64,000 bases of DNA from Paraburkholderia susongensis (lineage in GTDB: Bacteria; Pseudomonadota; Gammaproteobacteria; Burkholderiales; Burkholderiaceae). Shown piece by piece: positions 9,410-18,537 of this stretch; the first letter of the stretch is position 1; every line of letters starts with the position of its first letter. Below the pieces are notes generated by a model. That model was not told the DNA's origin. It saw only the letters and a program-made list of their open reading frames with translations, and ran no database searches. The position numbers were made by a program, and so were the translations under genes. The stretch spans positions 62,001 through 126,000 of the forward strand of contig NZ_FXAT01000007.1 of the NCBI RefSeq assembly GCF_900177725.1, given 5' to 3'.

Positions 9410-10152
9410 CTCATTCCTTGGTGATTGGTTGGATACCGCCACACAAAGGCCGCTTTTCGCCGGTCGCGCGCGCTGGAGATCGAACAACTCGCATCGCACT
9501 CAGGGGCACGCAGCGGTTGCATTGACTACTCTTTTTAAATCTCGTAATTCAAAATACTTGCATTAATATTTCTATATGCTTTCGGAAAATGCGGATTGAA
9601 TTGGCAAAGCAATTCCCTGTCGATTTATGTCGACATTTCAAGATAAATTTAAGAATTGAATCTTTCCGATGCTTACAGCAAAAATGAAAATAGGCGGTGA
9701 ATGGAGGTCTTGTCAAGGATGGCTGGATGAATATGCGATTCGGTGGCGGATCGCGAAGCGTGCCCCGGTGGGCGGCCTTGCGTTGCAGCATGGCTGGAGA
9801 ATGGCGTCCGGACAGGAGCAAATTGCCCGGCGCTTCATTTATTTGCTGTGCGTTAATCCGGCAACCGGTCTACGGTTTTTATATCGATATGGAAGGCGGT
9901 ATTATTTTCGCAATTTTAATTGAATTGAATGGTAATTTTAACCGTAAACAATTCGCATGATTTGTGAATTCAGGGCCGGTTTCGCAAGGTCTCACGGTCG
10001 GTGCCGCGCATCCCGGCGACCCGATCGTTTCGCTGTGTTGCCGCTGTGTTGCCGCTGTGTTGCATCACGCCCCGCTGCAAAATCGTCCAATACTTTTGCC
10101 GGCCGTTTCCCTAGCATGTTCTCTGCGAGCCTACTTTTGCAGGAGAGATGCA
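9410..10152. other. AT-rich intergenic region
   Basis: About 740 bases between divergent genes. From roughly 9530 to 9960 the base composition is far more AT-rich than the neighbours, and the short frames found there (both strands) have no domain or codon signal, so I regard them as non-coding. The stretch likely holds the S10 peptidase promoter and may be a site bound by a xenogeneic silencer. A three-copy tandem repeat lies at 10031-10063. Confidence 0.5.
10031..10063. repeat. Three perfect 11-bp tandem repeats
   Basis: The unit CGCTGTGTTGC occurs three times without interruption or mismatch. It lies 90 bases upstream of the DUF2000 gene start. An 11-base period matches one helical turn, and copy number could vary by slippage. 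Confidence 0.9.
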
Positions 10153-10605
10153 TTGCTATTGCCACTCGACACCCAATCCTCGAGCGACACGGACGCACCG
10201 CGCAAACCCGAGCGCTGCGTCATCGTCGTGGACGAAGCGCTGTCGCCCGGCAAGGCGTCGAACGCGGCCGCAGTGGTGGCGTTCACGCTGGGTCAGCGGC
10301 ACAGCCACCTCGTCGGCGCACCGTTGCGGGAGCAGGGTGGTACGACGCACCCCGGCCTCATTCCGATCGGTATTCCGGTGCTCAAGGCCACGGCCGATCA
10401 GTTGAGCGAACTTCGCCAGAAATCGCTCGCGCATTGCGACGTCGTGGACTTTCCCGCGCAAGGGCAGGCCACGACCGATTACGACGCGTTTCTGAGCGCC
10501 GTCAATGCGCTTTCCGGCGATTCGCTGCAATACCTCGCAGTGGGCCTGGTTGGGCCGAGAAACAGGATCGGCAAGCTGGTCAGCGGTCTCGCGCTGTTTG
10601 CGTGA
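10153..10605 (+). CDS. DUF2000 family protein
   Basis: The 150-residue protein begins at a TTG (10153) placed six bases after AGGAGA; the longer frame to 9964 would add a non-homologous stretch through the tandem repeats. The body matches the DUF2000 layout: ERCVIVVDEAL at the N-terminus, a central AAVVAFTLGQ helix, GIPVLKAT, and a C-terminal VGLVGPRNRIGKLV segment, at the expected family length of about 140-150. The family fold is peptidyl-tRNA hydrolase-like, but no function is established. It is followed 110 bases later by an AraC regulator on the same strand; genes of this family often neighbour AraC regulators. Confidence 0.8.
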   Translation: MLLPLDTQSSSDTDAPRKPERCVIVVDEALSPGKASNAAAVVAFTLGQRHSHLVGAPLREQGGTTHPGLIPIGIPVLKATADQLSELRQKSLAHCDVVDFPAQGQATTDYDAFLSAVNALSGDSLQYLAVGLVGPRNRIGKLVSGLALFA

Positions 10606-10715
10606 GCGTGCGGTGCATCACGTCAGTGCCCGATGTCAGCACTCGATGTCAGTGCCCGATACAAGGCCTCGGAATATCATGATGCTTTCCGATCTTTTCC
10701 ACGAACCGCTTCGTC

Positions 10716-11549
10716 ATGAAAGCCGCTGAGCCCACCCGTTCGGTCAAGGTCTGGCACGCGCCGGACGTCATGGACGCCATCATGCTCAAGGGGCAGTTCG
10801 TCGGCCATCGCTATCCGCCTCATGCGCACGACACGCACTGTCTCGCGGTCGTCACCGGTGGTGCGCTCGCGGTCGAAGTCGGTCAGGAGCGGCGCATATG
10901 CCGTCGTGGCGACGTTATCGTGATCGATGCCGACGTCGTGCATGCGGGCTTCGCGGCGGACGACGGCCAATGGAAGATGCGCGTCGAGCACGTGCAGCCA
11001 GCGGCGCTCGCTGCGTACTGCGAAAAGCTCGGGATAGCGCGCCGCGAACGCTTCGAAGTGACGAGCCCGTTCATCGCCGATGCTGAACTATCGCAGCATC
11101 TTTACGGCGTGAACTGGTGTTCCGAGTGGGACAACGACCGCTTCAAGCGCAGCGAGGTGCTGGCGTGCGCCGTCGCCGCTCTGTATGCGCGCCACGCGAG
11201 CCGCTCTGCCGGCTTGCCGGTGGTGCGTCGCGAAGCCGATCTCGTGCGGGCGGTAAAGCGTCGTCTCGGCGAAGACCTGCACGCGCGTCTCACCTTGTCG
11301 ACGCTCGCGAATGAGTTTGGCGTGACGCCGTTCGTCCTGCTACGTGCGTTCGTGCGCGAAGCGGGATTGAGTCCGCATGCCTTTCAGCAGCAGGAGCGCA
11401 TACGCAATGCCATGCCTTTGCTTCGTGAGGGCCGGCCCATCGCGGAGGTTGGCGCATGCAGCGGCTTTTCCGACCAGTCGCATTTCACGCGTGTGTTCAA
11501 GCAGCAAACCGGCGTGACGCCGAAGGTTTATCAAGCGGCTTTTGCATGA
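10716..11549 (+). CDS. AraC family transcriptional regulator with cupin sensor domain
   Basis: A 277-residue regulator. The N-terminal half is a cupin fold (HRYPPHAHDTHCLAVVTGG, then a second beta half around RRGDVIVIDADVVHAGFA). The C-terminal ~100 residues contain the two AraC helix-turn-helix motifs: LSTLANEFGVTPFVLLRAF and IAEVGACSGFSDQSHFTRVFKQQ. The latter matches the conserved second-HTH signature. It probably senses a small molecule through the cupin pocket and regulates adjacent genes, possibly the DUF2000 gene before it. No strong Shine-Dalgarno sequence is visible before the ATG. Confidence 0.9.
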   Translation: MKAAEPTRSVKVWHAPDVMDAIMLKGQFVGHRYPPHAHDTHCLAVVTGGALAVEVGQERRICRRGDVIVIDADVVHAGFAADDGQWKMRVEHVQPAALAAYCEKLGIARRERFEVTSPFIADAELSQHLYGVNWCSEWDNDRFKRSEVLACAVAALYARHASRSAGLPVVRREADLVRAVKRRLGEDLHARLTLSTLANEFGVTPFVLLRAFVREAGLSPHAFQQQERIRNAMPLLREGRPIAEVGACSGFSDQSHFTRVFKQQTGVTPKVYQAAFA

Positions 11550-11559
11550 TGTTCCCGCT

Positions 11560-12243
11560 TTACGCCTGCGATCCCTCTGCGCCCACACTCAACGTCGCGC
11601 CCGGATCGAACGCAGTCGGCGGCGCGCCCAATTCCCGCCGGAACATATCGCTGAAACTGCTCGGCTGAAACCCAAGCTCCCGCGCGATGCTGCTCACCGG
11701 CCGTCCTTCTGCGAGTCCCGACAAAGCCACCGCCAATTGCACCTGGCGCCGCCATTCCGCAAAGCCGACACCGAGTTCACGCGTGAAGAGCCGCGCAAGC
11801 GTGCGCACACTCGCGCCGACCGACGCCGCATGTTGCTCGAAGCTGAGCGCGATCGATGGATTGTCGATCACAGCCCGGCACAGCGCTTCGAGCCTGCGAT
11901 CCGACGCGTCGGGCAACGCAATGCGCAGCGATGAGCGCGGCGCATGCGCGAGTTCGAGCATCGTAAGGCGGTAGGCGGCATCGAGATAGGTTTGATCGCG
12001 AGCGTGGGTGTGCTCGTGTCCGGCGATCGATGTGATCAGTTCGCGCAGCAGACCGTTGACCTCGAATACATCGGCGCGCCGGCTCAGATGGCCGACGTTG
12101 CGCTCGTGCAGATAGAGGTTGCGCATGTCCACGTCGCTCATCATGTGGATCGAGTGAGACGTGCCGGGCGGCAGCCACACCGCGCGCTGCGGCGGCACGA
12201 CGAGTGCCTCGCGGCCGGTTTCGACCCACATCACGCCCGACAC
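11560..12243 (-). CDS. AraC family transcriptional regulator, probably truncated by a frameshift
   Basis: The C-terminal AraC DNA-binding domain is complete (SVRTLARLFTRELGVGF and VSSIARELGFQPSSFSDMFRRELG). The open frame has only a GTG at 12243, in the middle of the cupin sensor domain. Upstream in the same frame the conserved cupin sequence continues (RHYPRGLRIDPHSHTWAQ) without any start codon, and the natural N-terminus (ELHDDADARS) is found in another frame up to a GTG at 12362. So the gene looks frameshifted near 12305-12320, at a TCGC repeat. Either a shortened protein is made from 12243, or the gene is inactive, or the sequence has an error. It converges with the AraC gene that ends at 11549. 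Confidence 0.75.
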   Translation of the reverse strand: MSGVMWVETGREALVVPPQRAVWLPPGTSHSIHMMSDVDMRNLYLHERNVGHLSRRADVFEVNGLLRELITSIAGHEHTHARDQTYLDAAYRLTMLELAHAPRSSLRIALPDASDRRLEALCRAVIDNPSIALSFEQHAASVGASVRTLARLFTRELGVGFAEWRRQVQLAVALSGLAEGRPVSSIARELGFQPSSFSDMFRRELGAPPTAFDPGATLSVGAEGSQA

Positions 12244-12576
12244 CGCATACAGTACCTGCGCCCACGTGTGCGAATGCGGATCGATGCGCAGCCCGCGCGG
12301 ATAGTGCCGCGCGAGCGAGCATCGGCGTCGTCGTGGAGTTCGGGTGGGCGGGCTTGGGGCACGGTGGTTGGGCGCGCTATGAGCTTCGGGATGGCGGACC
12401 CCGGCGGTCCGCGGTCCTGATGCGAAGCATAGCGCGACGAGGCGCGCGTGGTGGGGGATTCACCGGTATTGACGGTATCGGCTCGCTGCGGCTCGGCAAG
12501 GGTACGCCGGACGTGGCCCGTCAGCGATGCGCCGGTCCCGCGCACTGCTGGAACCACGCGAGGCCAGAAGCTCCGC

Positions 12577-13521
12577 TCAGGTGCGATGCCCCATCAACAT
12601 CAGCAGCAACGATAGCGTAACCACGGAGCCCACCGTCGAAAGCAGAATCGTGCGCGACGTGATGTGCGCCTCACGCTCGTAGAACTCGGCGAGCATGAAC
12701 GGGCCGGTGCCGGTCGGCAGCGCGGCGAGCACGACTGCCATTTCGACGAGCATCGGCGCAAGCCCGAAAACGCGCGCCGCGAGCCACCACGTGAGCGCGG
12801 GTTGCGCCAGCAGCTTGACGCCGGTCAGCCACAGTGAGACGCCGCCCGCTTCGGCATTGGATGGACGCTTCTCCGCGAGAAACAGCCCGAGGCTCACGAG
12901 CGCGCACGGACTCGCCGCACCGGCCAGCAGCTTCAGAAACGTCTCCGCGCTCGCGGGCATCGCGACATGCAGGCTCGCGAACAACACGCCCGCGATCGGC
13001 GAGACGATCAGCGGATTGCGCGCGAGCGAGCGCAGCACCTTGAGGCCGAGCTTGTGCGGCGTGCGCTCGGTTTGCAGGCCGATCTCGATCAGCACGATCG
13101 CAAACGCGAACAGCACGCAGGCGACGAGGATTGTCGCTATCGTGGTCGGCGTGAGGCTTGCCTGGCCGAACGCGATCACGCCGAGCGGAAAGCCGATATA
13201 GCCGGTGTTCGGATACGAGGCCGCGATCGCATCGACACTCGCATCGGCGAGATGCCGCCCGCTCAGCAAACGCGTTGCGAGAATCAGCAGGAACACGCTT
13301 GCGCATGCGATCGAAAACGTCGCGACGAAGGCCGGCTGATAAAGCTGCTGCCAGGTCGCATGCGCCATCGTGTTGAAGAGCAGTGCCGGCAGCGCGAGCC
13401 AGACCACGAAGCGATTCAGCTCTGAAGCGGCGTTCGGTCCGAGCACGCCGCGCCGGCGGCACGCGAAGCCCGCGAAAATCAGACCGAAGACGGGGAGCAG
13501 AATCTCGAGGGTGGCTAACAT
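12577..13521 (-). CDS. AEC family transporter (auxin efflux carrier type)
   Basis: The ATG at 13521 (MLATLEILLPVFGLIF) gives 314 residues, the usual AEC length, and the longer frame to 13623 adds unrelated residues. About ten hydrophobic helices are arranged in two five-helix halves, with the family hallmarks RRGVLGPNAASELNRFVVWLALPALLF near the start and SYPNTGYIGFPLG in the fourth or fifth helix. These carriers move small dicarboxylates such as malonate or malate, or other organic anions, across the inner membrane. A LysR gene is transcribed divergently 163 bases away, suggesting that it regulates this permease in response to the substrate. Confidence 0.9.
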   Translation of the reverse strand: MLATLEILLPVFGLIFAGFACRRRGVLGPNAASELNRFVVWLALPALLFNTMAHATWQQLYQPAFVATFSIACASVFLLILATRLLSGRHLADASVDAIAASYPNTGYIGFPLGVIAFGQASLTPTTIATILVACVLFAFAIVLIEIGLQTERTPHKLGLKVLRSLARNPLIVSPIAGVLFASLHVAMPASAETFLKLLAGAASPCALVSLGLFLAEKRPSNAEAGGVSLWLTGVKLLAQPALTWWLAARVFGLAPMLVEMAVVLAALPTGTGPFMLAEFYEREAHITSRTILLSTVGSVVTLSLLLMLMGHRT

Positions 13522-13684
13522 CGAAGCTAAAAGGTGTGCGGGTGTGCAGGTGTACGAAAAGTGCTGCGCGAGCGGCTGGAAAAACGAGGTGACCCGCCAG
13601 CGTAGTAGTTTGCGTTGATACAATCCAATACTGTTTTATCTTCTGAACGATACCTTTTTTGCATCGTCAACCCGTGGGGCTGTC

Positions 13685-14551
13685 GTGATCGATATCAAAC
13701 CGCTGCGCTACTTCGTGACGCTCGCCGAGACGCGCCATTTCGGCCGCGCCGCGGCGCGATTGAATCTGTCGCAGCCGCCGCTGAGCCGGCAGCTGGCGGC
13801 GCTCGAAGCGAGCCTCGGCGTCACGCTGGTCGAGCGCAATCCGCGCAGCGTCACGCTGACCGCCGCCGGCGAGCGTTTTTATGCCGATGCGCTAGCGATT
13901 CTCGCGTCCGTGGAGCAGGCGGTCAGCAACGCGCAAGCCGCCGCGCACGGCGAGGCCGGCAAGCTCGCGATCGGCTTCACGATGTGCTCGGCGTACAGCG
14001 TCGTGCCCGGCTATGCGCGGGCGTTCGGCGCCGCGTATCCCGAGGTCGGGCTGAAGCTGCGCGAAGTCGTGTCGAACGATCTGGCCGCGCAACTGCTCGC
14101 CGGCCAGATCGACGCGGCCATCATGTTTCCGAACGTGCCTGATAAGGGACTCGAAACGCGCACGATTCTGAGCGAGCCGTTGTGCGTGGCGCTCTCGCGC
14201 AGCCATCCGCGTGCTCGTGCGCGGCGGCTGAAGATCGGGCAGCTTGCGGGCGAGCCGTTCGTGCTCGCATCGGAGGAAGTCGCGCCGAGTCTGCGCGCAA
14301 CGATTCTCGAGCATTGCCGCTCGGGCGGCTTCGAACCGGATATCCGGTTCGAAGTGCAGTTGCAGCAGACGGTGCTGAGTCTCGTCGACGAAGGCGTGGG
14401 CGTTGCGCTCGTGCCGTCGTCGATGCGCAAGGCGCAGCTCGCGGGCGTGGTGTTCAGGCCACTCGTCGAGGCGCCCTTGATCGAGCAGGTGCTTGCGTGG
14501 TCGCCGGCGAATCGTAATCCCTGTTTGGGGCGGTTTCTTGAGATGGTGTGA
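13685..14551 (+). CDS. LysR family transcriptional regulator
   Basis: A 288-residue LysR protein starting at GTG 13685. The N-terminal winged helix-turn-helix is typical (LRYFVTLAETRHFGRAAARLNLSQPPLSRQ), followed by the linker helix and a two-lobed periplasmic-binding-like effector domain (KLAIGFT at the start of lobe one, VGVALVPSSM in lobe two). The divergent AEC permease gene 163 bases upstream is its most likely target. The GNAT gene downstream is on the opposite strand and ends 16 bases from this stop. Confidence 0.92.
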   Translation: MIDIKPLRYFVTLAETRHFGRAAARLNLSQPPLSRQLAALEASLGVTLVERNPRSVTLTAAGERFYADALAILASVEQAVSNAQAAAHGEAGKLAIGFTMCSAYSVVPGYARAFGAAYPEVGLKLREVVSNDLAAQLLAGQIDAAIMFPNVPDKGLETRTILSEPLCVALSRSHPRARARRLKIGQLAGEPFVLASEEVAPSLRATILEHCRSGGFEPDIRFEVQLQQTVLSLVDEGVGVALVPSSMRKAQLAGVVFRPLVEAPLIEQVLAWSPANRNPCLGRFLEMV

Positions 14552-14566
14552 GAAGAGAGGCGACCT

Positions 14567-15304
14567 TTAAGCGCTCTTTCCCTCCACCACCCTCTGCCGC
14601 GCGATCAGATCCGCAAGCCGCTCAACCTGCCGGCCCTGCGCATCGAAGTTCTCCGCATCGAGCCAGCGCGTATAGCACGCGCGCAACCCGGCCCATTCCT
14701 TGTCGATAGTCGAAAACCACGCCGTATCGCGATTGCGTTTCCGATACACGATCGCCTGCCTGAAAATTCCCTCGAACGTAAAGCCGTACCGCAACGCGGC
14801 GGCGCGCGATGGTTCGTTCAGCGAATCGCATTTCCATTCGAAGCGCCGGTAGCCGAGCTTGCCGAACACTTCGCTCATCAGCAGGAACATCGCCTCGGTG
14901 GCGACGCGCGTGCGCTTCACACGCGGTGAATACGCGACGTGTCCAACCTCGATCACGCCATTCGCCGGATCGATGCGCATCAGCGCGAACGTGCCGACGG
15001 CCTTGCCGGTCGCGAGATCGATCAGCGCGTAATGCAGCGGGTCGGTGGATGCCGCCATACGCGTCAGGTGCTCGCGATACGCGGCGGGACTCTCGAACGG
15101 ACCGACCGCGAGATAGGTCCAGTCGCGGCCATCGGCGGCCGAGCTGTAGGCGTCGAACAGGTCCGCGGCGTGACGCTCCACGTCGACCGGCTCGACGCGG
15201 CAATAGCGGCCCGTCAGCGGTTCGCGGCCGGGCGGCTGCGCGCCTTTCCAGCCGGGCACGGGCGCGCCGATCGGCTGCTCGAACGCGTTACGTCTCGGTT
15301 CCAT
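14567..15304 (-). CDS. GNAT family N-acetyltransferase (RimJ/RimL-like)
   Basis: This 245-residue protein has a well placed AGGAGAG before its ATG. It fits the RimL-like GNAT layout: a substrate-side N-terminus (GREPLTGRYCRVEPVD), central beta strands GKAVGTFALMRIDPANGVIEVGHVAYSP, and the acetyl-CoA side helix with EAMFLLMSEVFGKLGYRRFEWKCD followed by SLNEPSRAAALRYGFTFEG. The last motif is diagnostic for this subgroup, whose members acetylate amino groups of proteins or small amines. It is divergent from a MocR regulator gene with only 62 bases between them, so shared regulation is likely. Confidence 0.9.
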   Translation of the reverse strand: MEPRRNAFEQPIGAPVPGWKGAQPPGREPLTGRYCRVEPVDVERHAADLFDAYSSAADGRDWTYLAVGPFESPAAYREHLTRMAASTDPLHYALIDLATGKAVGTFALMRIDPANGVIEVGHVAYSPRVKRTRVATEAMFLLMSEVFGKLGYRRFEWKCDSLNEPSRAAALRYGFTFEGIFRQAIVYRKRNRDTAWFSTIDKEWAGLRACYTRWLDAENFDAQGRQVERLADLIARQRVVEGKSA

Positions 15305-15366
15305 GTCTGCTCTCCTGTCGGTTGAAATGAGTCGTCGATGATGGAGTACGATACGGCAAACGTGGT

Positions 15367-17100
15367 ATGTTCAAAAGATCCACGAAGCGCGTATTCGATA
15401 GGTCCAGTCCAACGATGATCGAGATCATAGGTCCGCTTGTCCATGCGACGGCTGGCACAACCGCGACGCCGGCCGCCGACGCCAGCGCCGCCAAACCCGC
15501 GCCGCTGCAAAAGCAGCTGATCGAGCGTCTGCAGCAGGCGATCCTCACCGGCCGTTTGCCAGCCGGGTCGCTGCTGCCCTCGTCGCGTTTGCTCGCGACG
15601 GAAATGGGCGTGTCGCGCAATACGGTCGTGATTGCCTACGAGCATCTAGCTGCGGTCGGCTACGTGTTCGCCGATCGCAAGGGCACGCGCGTGAGCACGC
15701 TGTCGAGCCCCGCTGCGCGCGGCACGCCGCGGGCGCCATCCGCTGCGCCCGAGATCGCTTACGCGTCGCGCGTCAGCCAGTTCGAAGCGACGCGCACCCA
15801 CACTGAGAACCTCTACGCGCTGACGCCCGGCACGCCCGCGCTGGACCGCTTTCCGCTCGCCGCGTGGCGGCGCGCGCTGGAGCGTGCGATGGAACGCGCG
15901 TTGCCGCTCGCGCTCGGCTACGGCACGCCGGCCGGCGAACCGGCGCTGCGCGACGCGATTGCCGCGCATCTGCGCGTGGCGCGCGGCGTGCGCTGTGACG
16001 GCGCGCAAATCGTGATTACCGAGGGCGCGCAGGAGGCGCTGAACCTGTGCGTGCACCTCCTCTCGAATCCCGGCGATGTCGCGTGGGCCGAGGACCCCGG
16101 CTATCGTGGCGCGAAGGCCGCTTTCAATCTCGGCGATCTGAGCACGGTGCCGATTCCCGTCGATAGCGAAGGCATGGACGTGCCCGCCGCCGCCTGGCGC
16201 GCGCATCCGCCGAAGCTCATCTACACCTCGCCCGCGCATCAGTATCCGACCGGGGCGGTGCTGTCGGTGGCGCGGCGCCTGGAACTGATCGCGCAAGCGC
16301 GGCGCTGCGGCGCGTGGATCATCGAGGACGACTACGACGGCGAATTCCGCCACACCGGCGAGCCGATCGCGAGCATGCAGGGCCTCGTCGACGACGCGCC
16401 GGTGCTGTACGTCGGCTCGTTCAGCAAGACGATGTTTCCCGCGCTGAGAATCGGCTTCGTGGTGCTGCCGCGCGCGATCGCCGAACAGGCCGCCGTCGCG
16501 TTGCAGGAGATGCTGCGCGGCGGGCATCGGCTGGAGCAGTTGGCGCTTGCGCACTTCATCGAAGGCGGGGAGTTCGGGCGGCATCTCGGACGCATGCGGC
16601 GTTTGTATCGCGAGCGCCAGCAGGCGTTGCGCGATGCGCTCGCCGAGCACTTCGTGTCGCTTTTTACAGCTCGTTTTGCGTCGCATGTTACGTCGCATGC
16701 CGGGTTGCATGCCGCGCCGCCGCAGATTCTCGGCGGTGATTGCGGCATGCATCTGACGCTGCGGCTGCCGGCGTGGCTTTGCGATCGAACGCTCGTCGAG
16801 CGGGCGCACGCCGAAGGGCTCAATCCGCGTGCGTTGTCGGGGTTTGCGTTGCGTGCGTCCGGGGAGACGAATGGGATCGTGATTGGGTATGGCAATACGC
16901 CGGCCGAGCAGTTGGCACCGGCGATTCGGGTGCTTGCCGCGTTGGCGCGGGAGATTGAAGGCGAGGCGGTTGCTGGCGAGCCAAGGGAAGCCTCGCGAAG
17001 TGTGGGGAAAAGCGCGGCGGGAGGCGCGTTGAAATCGCGTGTGAAAGCTGGGGCCGAAGCCAAGCCCAAAGCCCGAACGGCTACCACGCAGCGCCCGTAA
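15367..17100 (+). CDS. MocR/PdxR-type GntR regulator with aminotransferase domain
   Basis: A 577-residue fusion typical of MocR regulators. Residues ~48-115 are a GntR winged helix (LQKQLIERLQQAILTGRLPAG and SRNTVVIAYEHLAAVGYV). The rest is a fold-type I PLP aminotransferase domain with EDDYDGEFR and the PLP-lysine motif YVGSFSKTMFPALRIGF. The C-terminal ~60 residues are a Lys/Ala-rich, disordered extension not seen in typical members. An ATG at 15415 is an alternative start. MocR proteins use PLP or aminotransferase substrates as effectors; the divergent acetyltransferase gene is a likely target. Whether it controls pyridoxal synthesis cannot be said from this context. Confidence 0.9.
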   Translation: MFKRSTKRVFDRSSPTMIEIIGPLVHATAGTTATPAADASAAKPAPLQKQLIERLQQAILTGRLPAGSLLPSSRLLATEMGVSRNTVVIAYEHLAAVGYVFADRKGTRVSTLSSPAARGTPRAPSAAPEIAYASRVSQFEATRTHTENLYALTPGTPALDRFPLAAWRRALERAMERALPLALGYGTPAGEPALRDAIAAHLRVARGVRCDGAQIVITEGAQEALNLCVHLLSNPGDVAWAEDPGYRGAKAAFNLGDLSTVPIPVDSEGMDVPAAAWRAHPPKLIYTSPAHQYPTGAVLSVARRLELIAQARRCGAWIIEDDYDGEFRHTGEPIASMQGLVDDAPVLYVGSFSKTMFPALRIGFVVLPRAIAEQAAVALQEMLRGGHRLEQLALAHFIEGGEFGRHLGRMRRLYRERQQALRDALAEHFVSLFTARFASHVTSHAGLHAAPPQILGGDCGMHLTLRLPAWLCDRTLVERAHAEGLNPRALSGFALRASGETNGIVIGYGNTPAEQLAPAIRVLAALAREIEGEAVAGEPREASRSVGKSAAGGALKSRVKAGAEAKPKARTATTQRP

Positions 17101-17329
17101 GTTTTACGTTTGTCCGCGTGGTCCATGTCGCGCTATCGTGTGGCTTATGTGCGGCGATTCCGCAGCGCCGATGTTCCCGCCCCTCATGCCACGCCGGGCT
17201 CGCGGCCTGCCGCGCCGCAACATCGCATGACCGACGGCGCGCGCCGCATCTCGCGAGCCGCTATGGGCCTGGGCATGAAGAATGCCGTGGTTGTGGTTAC
17301 CTGTGACGATCTATTCGACCGGAGGCGAC

Positions 17330-17662
17330 ATGAAGGAAATCGAACCGACCCCGTGGTTTGAGCTTGCCGACCATACCCCCGTCCGTGACGGCTGGTACGA
17401 GGTGCAGTTGACGAGCGGCGACACGGCGTTTGCCAAATTCGGCAATGGCGTCTGGACCGAGAAGCCGTTGCTCGTATTCACGCACTGGCGCGGACTGTCC
17501 GCCGACCCCGCGAAAGCCGCCGAGGGCGCAACTGAATCGATCAGCGCGGAGGCTGCCGCGGCCGAAGGCGTGCGCGCTGCGTGGAATGCGTTCTTCCCCG
17601 GGCTAGGTGAAGAGCAGCATAAGCCGCTCAATGCGTTGCCTAACGGGAAGGCGACACATTGA
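17330..17662 (+). CDS. Small hypothetical protein
   Basis: A 110-residue protein starting at ATG 17330 with a strong GGAGG seven to eight bases upstream; the longer frame from 17282 is not supported. It has no signal peptide or membrane segment. Residues 5-55 hold an aromatic-rich beta segment (WFELADHTPVRDGWYEVQ, WTEKPLLVFTHWRGL), which resembles short single-domain proteins of unknown function found in Burkholderia. The remaining half is Ala/Glu-rich. It precedes the flavin reductase gene by 127 bases on the same strand. No function is proposed. Confidence 0.75.
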   Translation: MKEIEPTPWFELADHTPVRDGWYEVQLTSGDTAFAKFGNGVWTEKPLLVFTHWRGLSADPAKAAEGATESISAEAAAAEGVRAAWNAFFPGLGEEQHKPLNALPNGKATH

Positions 17663-17789
17663 GCGCGTGTGCCTCGAAAGAGTGTTTGCGGCGGCGGTGG
17701 CGGCTGGTGGCGCGGGGTGTCGCACGCACCCGCGCCGCGTCACCCCGCTACAATCCCCTGCATCTCTCCCGACGCATACCCAAGGACGT

Positions 17790-18374
17790 ATGAATTCCAG
17801 CCGAAACCCCGTGGACTTGGCGCGCGCCACGCAATTGCTGAATCATGGACCCGTCACGATCATCACGAGCGCGCACGGCGGCCGCTCGAACGTGATGGCG
17901 GCGTCGTGGGCGATGCCGCTCGACTTCAATCCGCCGAAGGTCGTGGTCGTGGTGGACAGCCGCACGCTCACGCGTCAATTGATCGAAGCGAGCGGCGTGT
18001 TCGGCCTGCAACTGCCGAGCCGCGGTTTCGCCGCGCAAACGCTCGCTGTCGGCACCAACGCCGGCGCCGAACTCGACAAGTTCTCCGCGTTCGATCTCGA
18101 AACCTTCCCCGCGCAAAAAATCGACGTGCCGATGCTGGCCGGCTGCATCACGTGGATGGAATGCAAGGTGATTCCCGACGATAGCCAACGGCACGATCTC
18201 ATCATCGGCGAAGTGGTGGCCGCGTACGCGGACAGCCGCGTGTATTCGCACAACCGCTGGCATTTCGGCGACGATCCCGACTTGCGCACCTGCCATTACG
18301 TGGCGGGCGGCACGTTCTTCGCGACCGGCGATGCGTTCGAAGTGACGCCGGTGAGCGCAGCGCCGGAGCAGTGA
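17790..18374 (+). CDS. Flavin reductase family protein
   Basis: The start at 17790 (MNSSRNPVDLARA) is preceded by AAGGA; the frame extends further upstream to 17607 but that part is not conserved-looking. The 194-residue protein matches the FMN-binding split-barrel flavin reductase family: GPVTIITSAHGGRSNVMAASWAMPLDFNPP (flavin-binding beta segment), then VFGLQLPSR and a C-terminal GEVVAAYADSRVY strand. Such proteins reduce FMN/FAD with NAD(P)H or bind flavin as small oxidoreductases. No monooxygenase partner is adjacent, so its role is open. A hairpin at 18410-18430 probably ends the transcript. Confidence 0.87.
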   Translation: MNSSRNPVDLARATQLLNHGPVTIITSAHGGRSNVMAASWAMPLDFNPPKVVVVVDSRTLTRQLIEASGVFGLQLPSRGFAAQTLAVGTNAGAELDKFSAFDLETFPAQKIDVPMLAGCITWMECKVIPDDSQRHDLIIGEVVAAYADSRVYSHNRWHFGDDPDLRTCHYVAGGTFFATGDAFEVTPVSAAPEQ

Positions 18375-18409
18375 CGTGAGCGTGAGTGCGCGAGGCGGCT
18401 CCCTGATGT

Positions 18410-18430
18410 GAGCCCGGCTATTTCGGGCTC
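18410..18430 (+). terminator. Hairpin after the flavin reductase gene
   Basis: A perfect 7-bp stem (GAGCCCG/CGGGCTC) with a 7-base loop lies 36 bases after the stop codon. There is no T-run, so it may act with Rho or only stabilise the RNA end; it also lies downstream of the minus-strand GNAT gene. Confidence 0.5.
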
Positions 18431-18537
18431 GGGAACTTCCCCGCCTTCTGTTCGAGCAGTGCGACGAGTTCGGGCTGCATGAACGCGTGGTTACACGTGG
18501 CTATCGGGAATGCCGAGCCACACCAGTTTTTTGCGGT

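Noticed and set aside
9549..9821. 90-residue minus-strand frame in the AT-rich region
   Set aside because: Composition follows the local AT bias, with no domain, signal or ribosome binding site; the region is better read as regulatory DNA.
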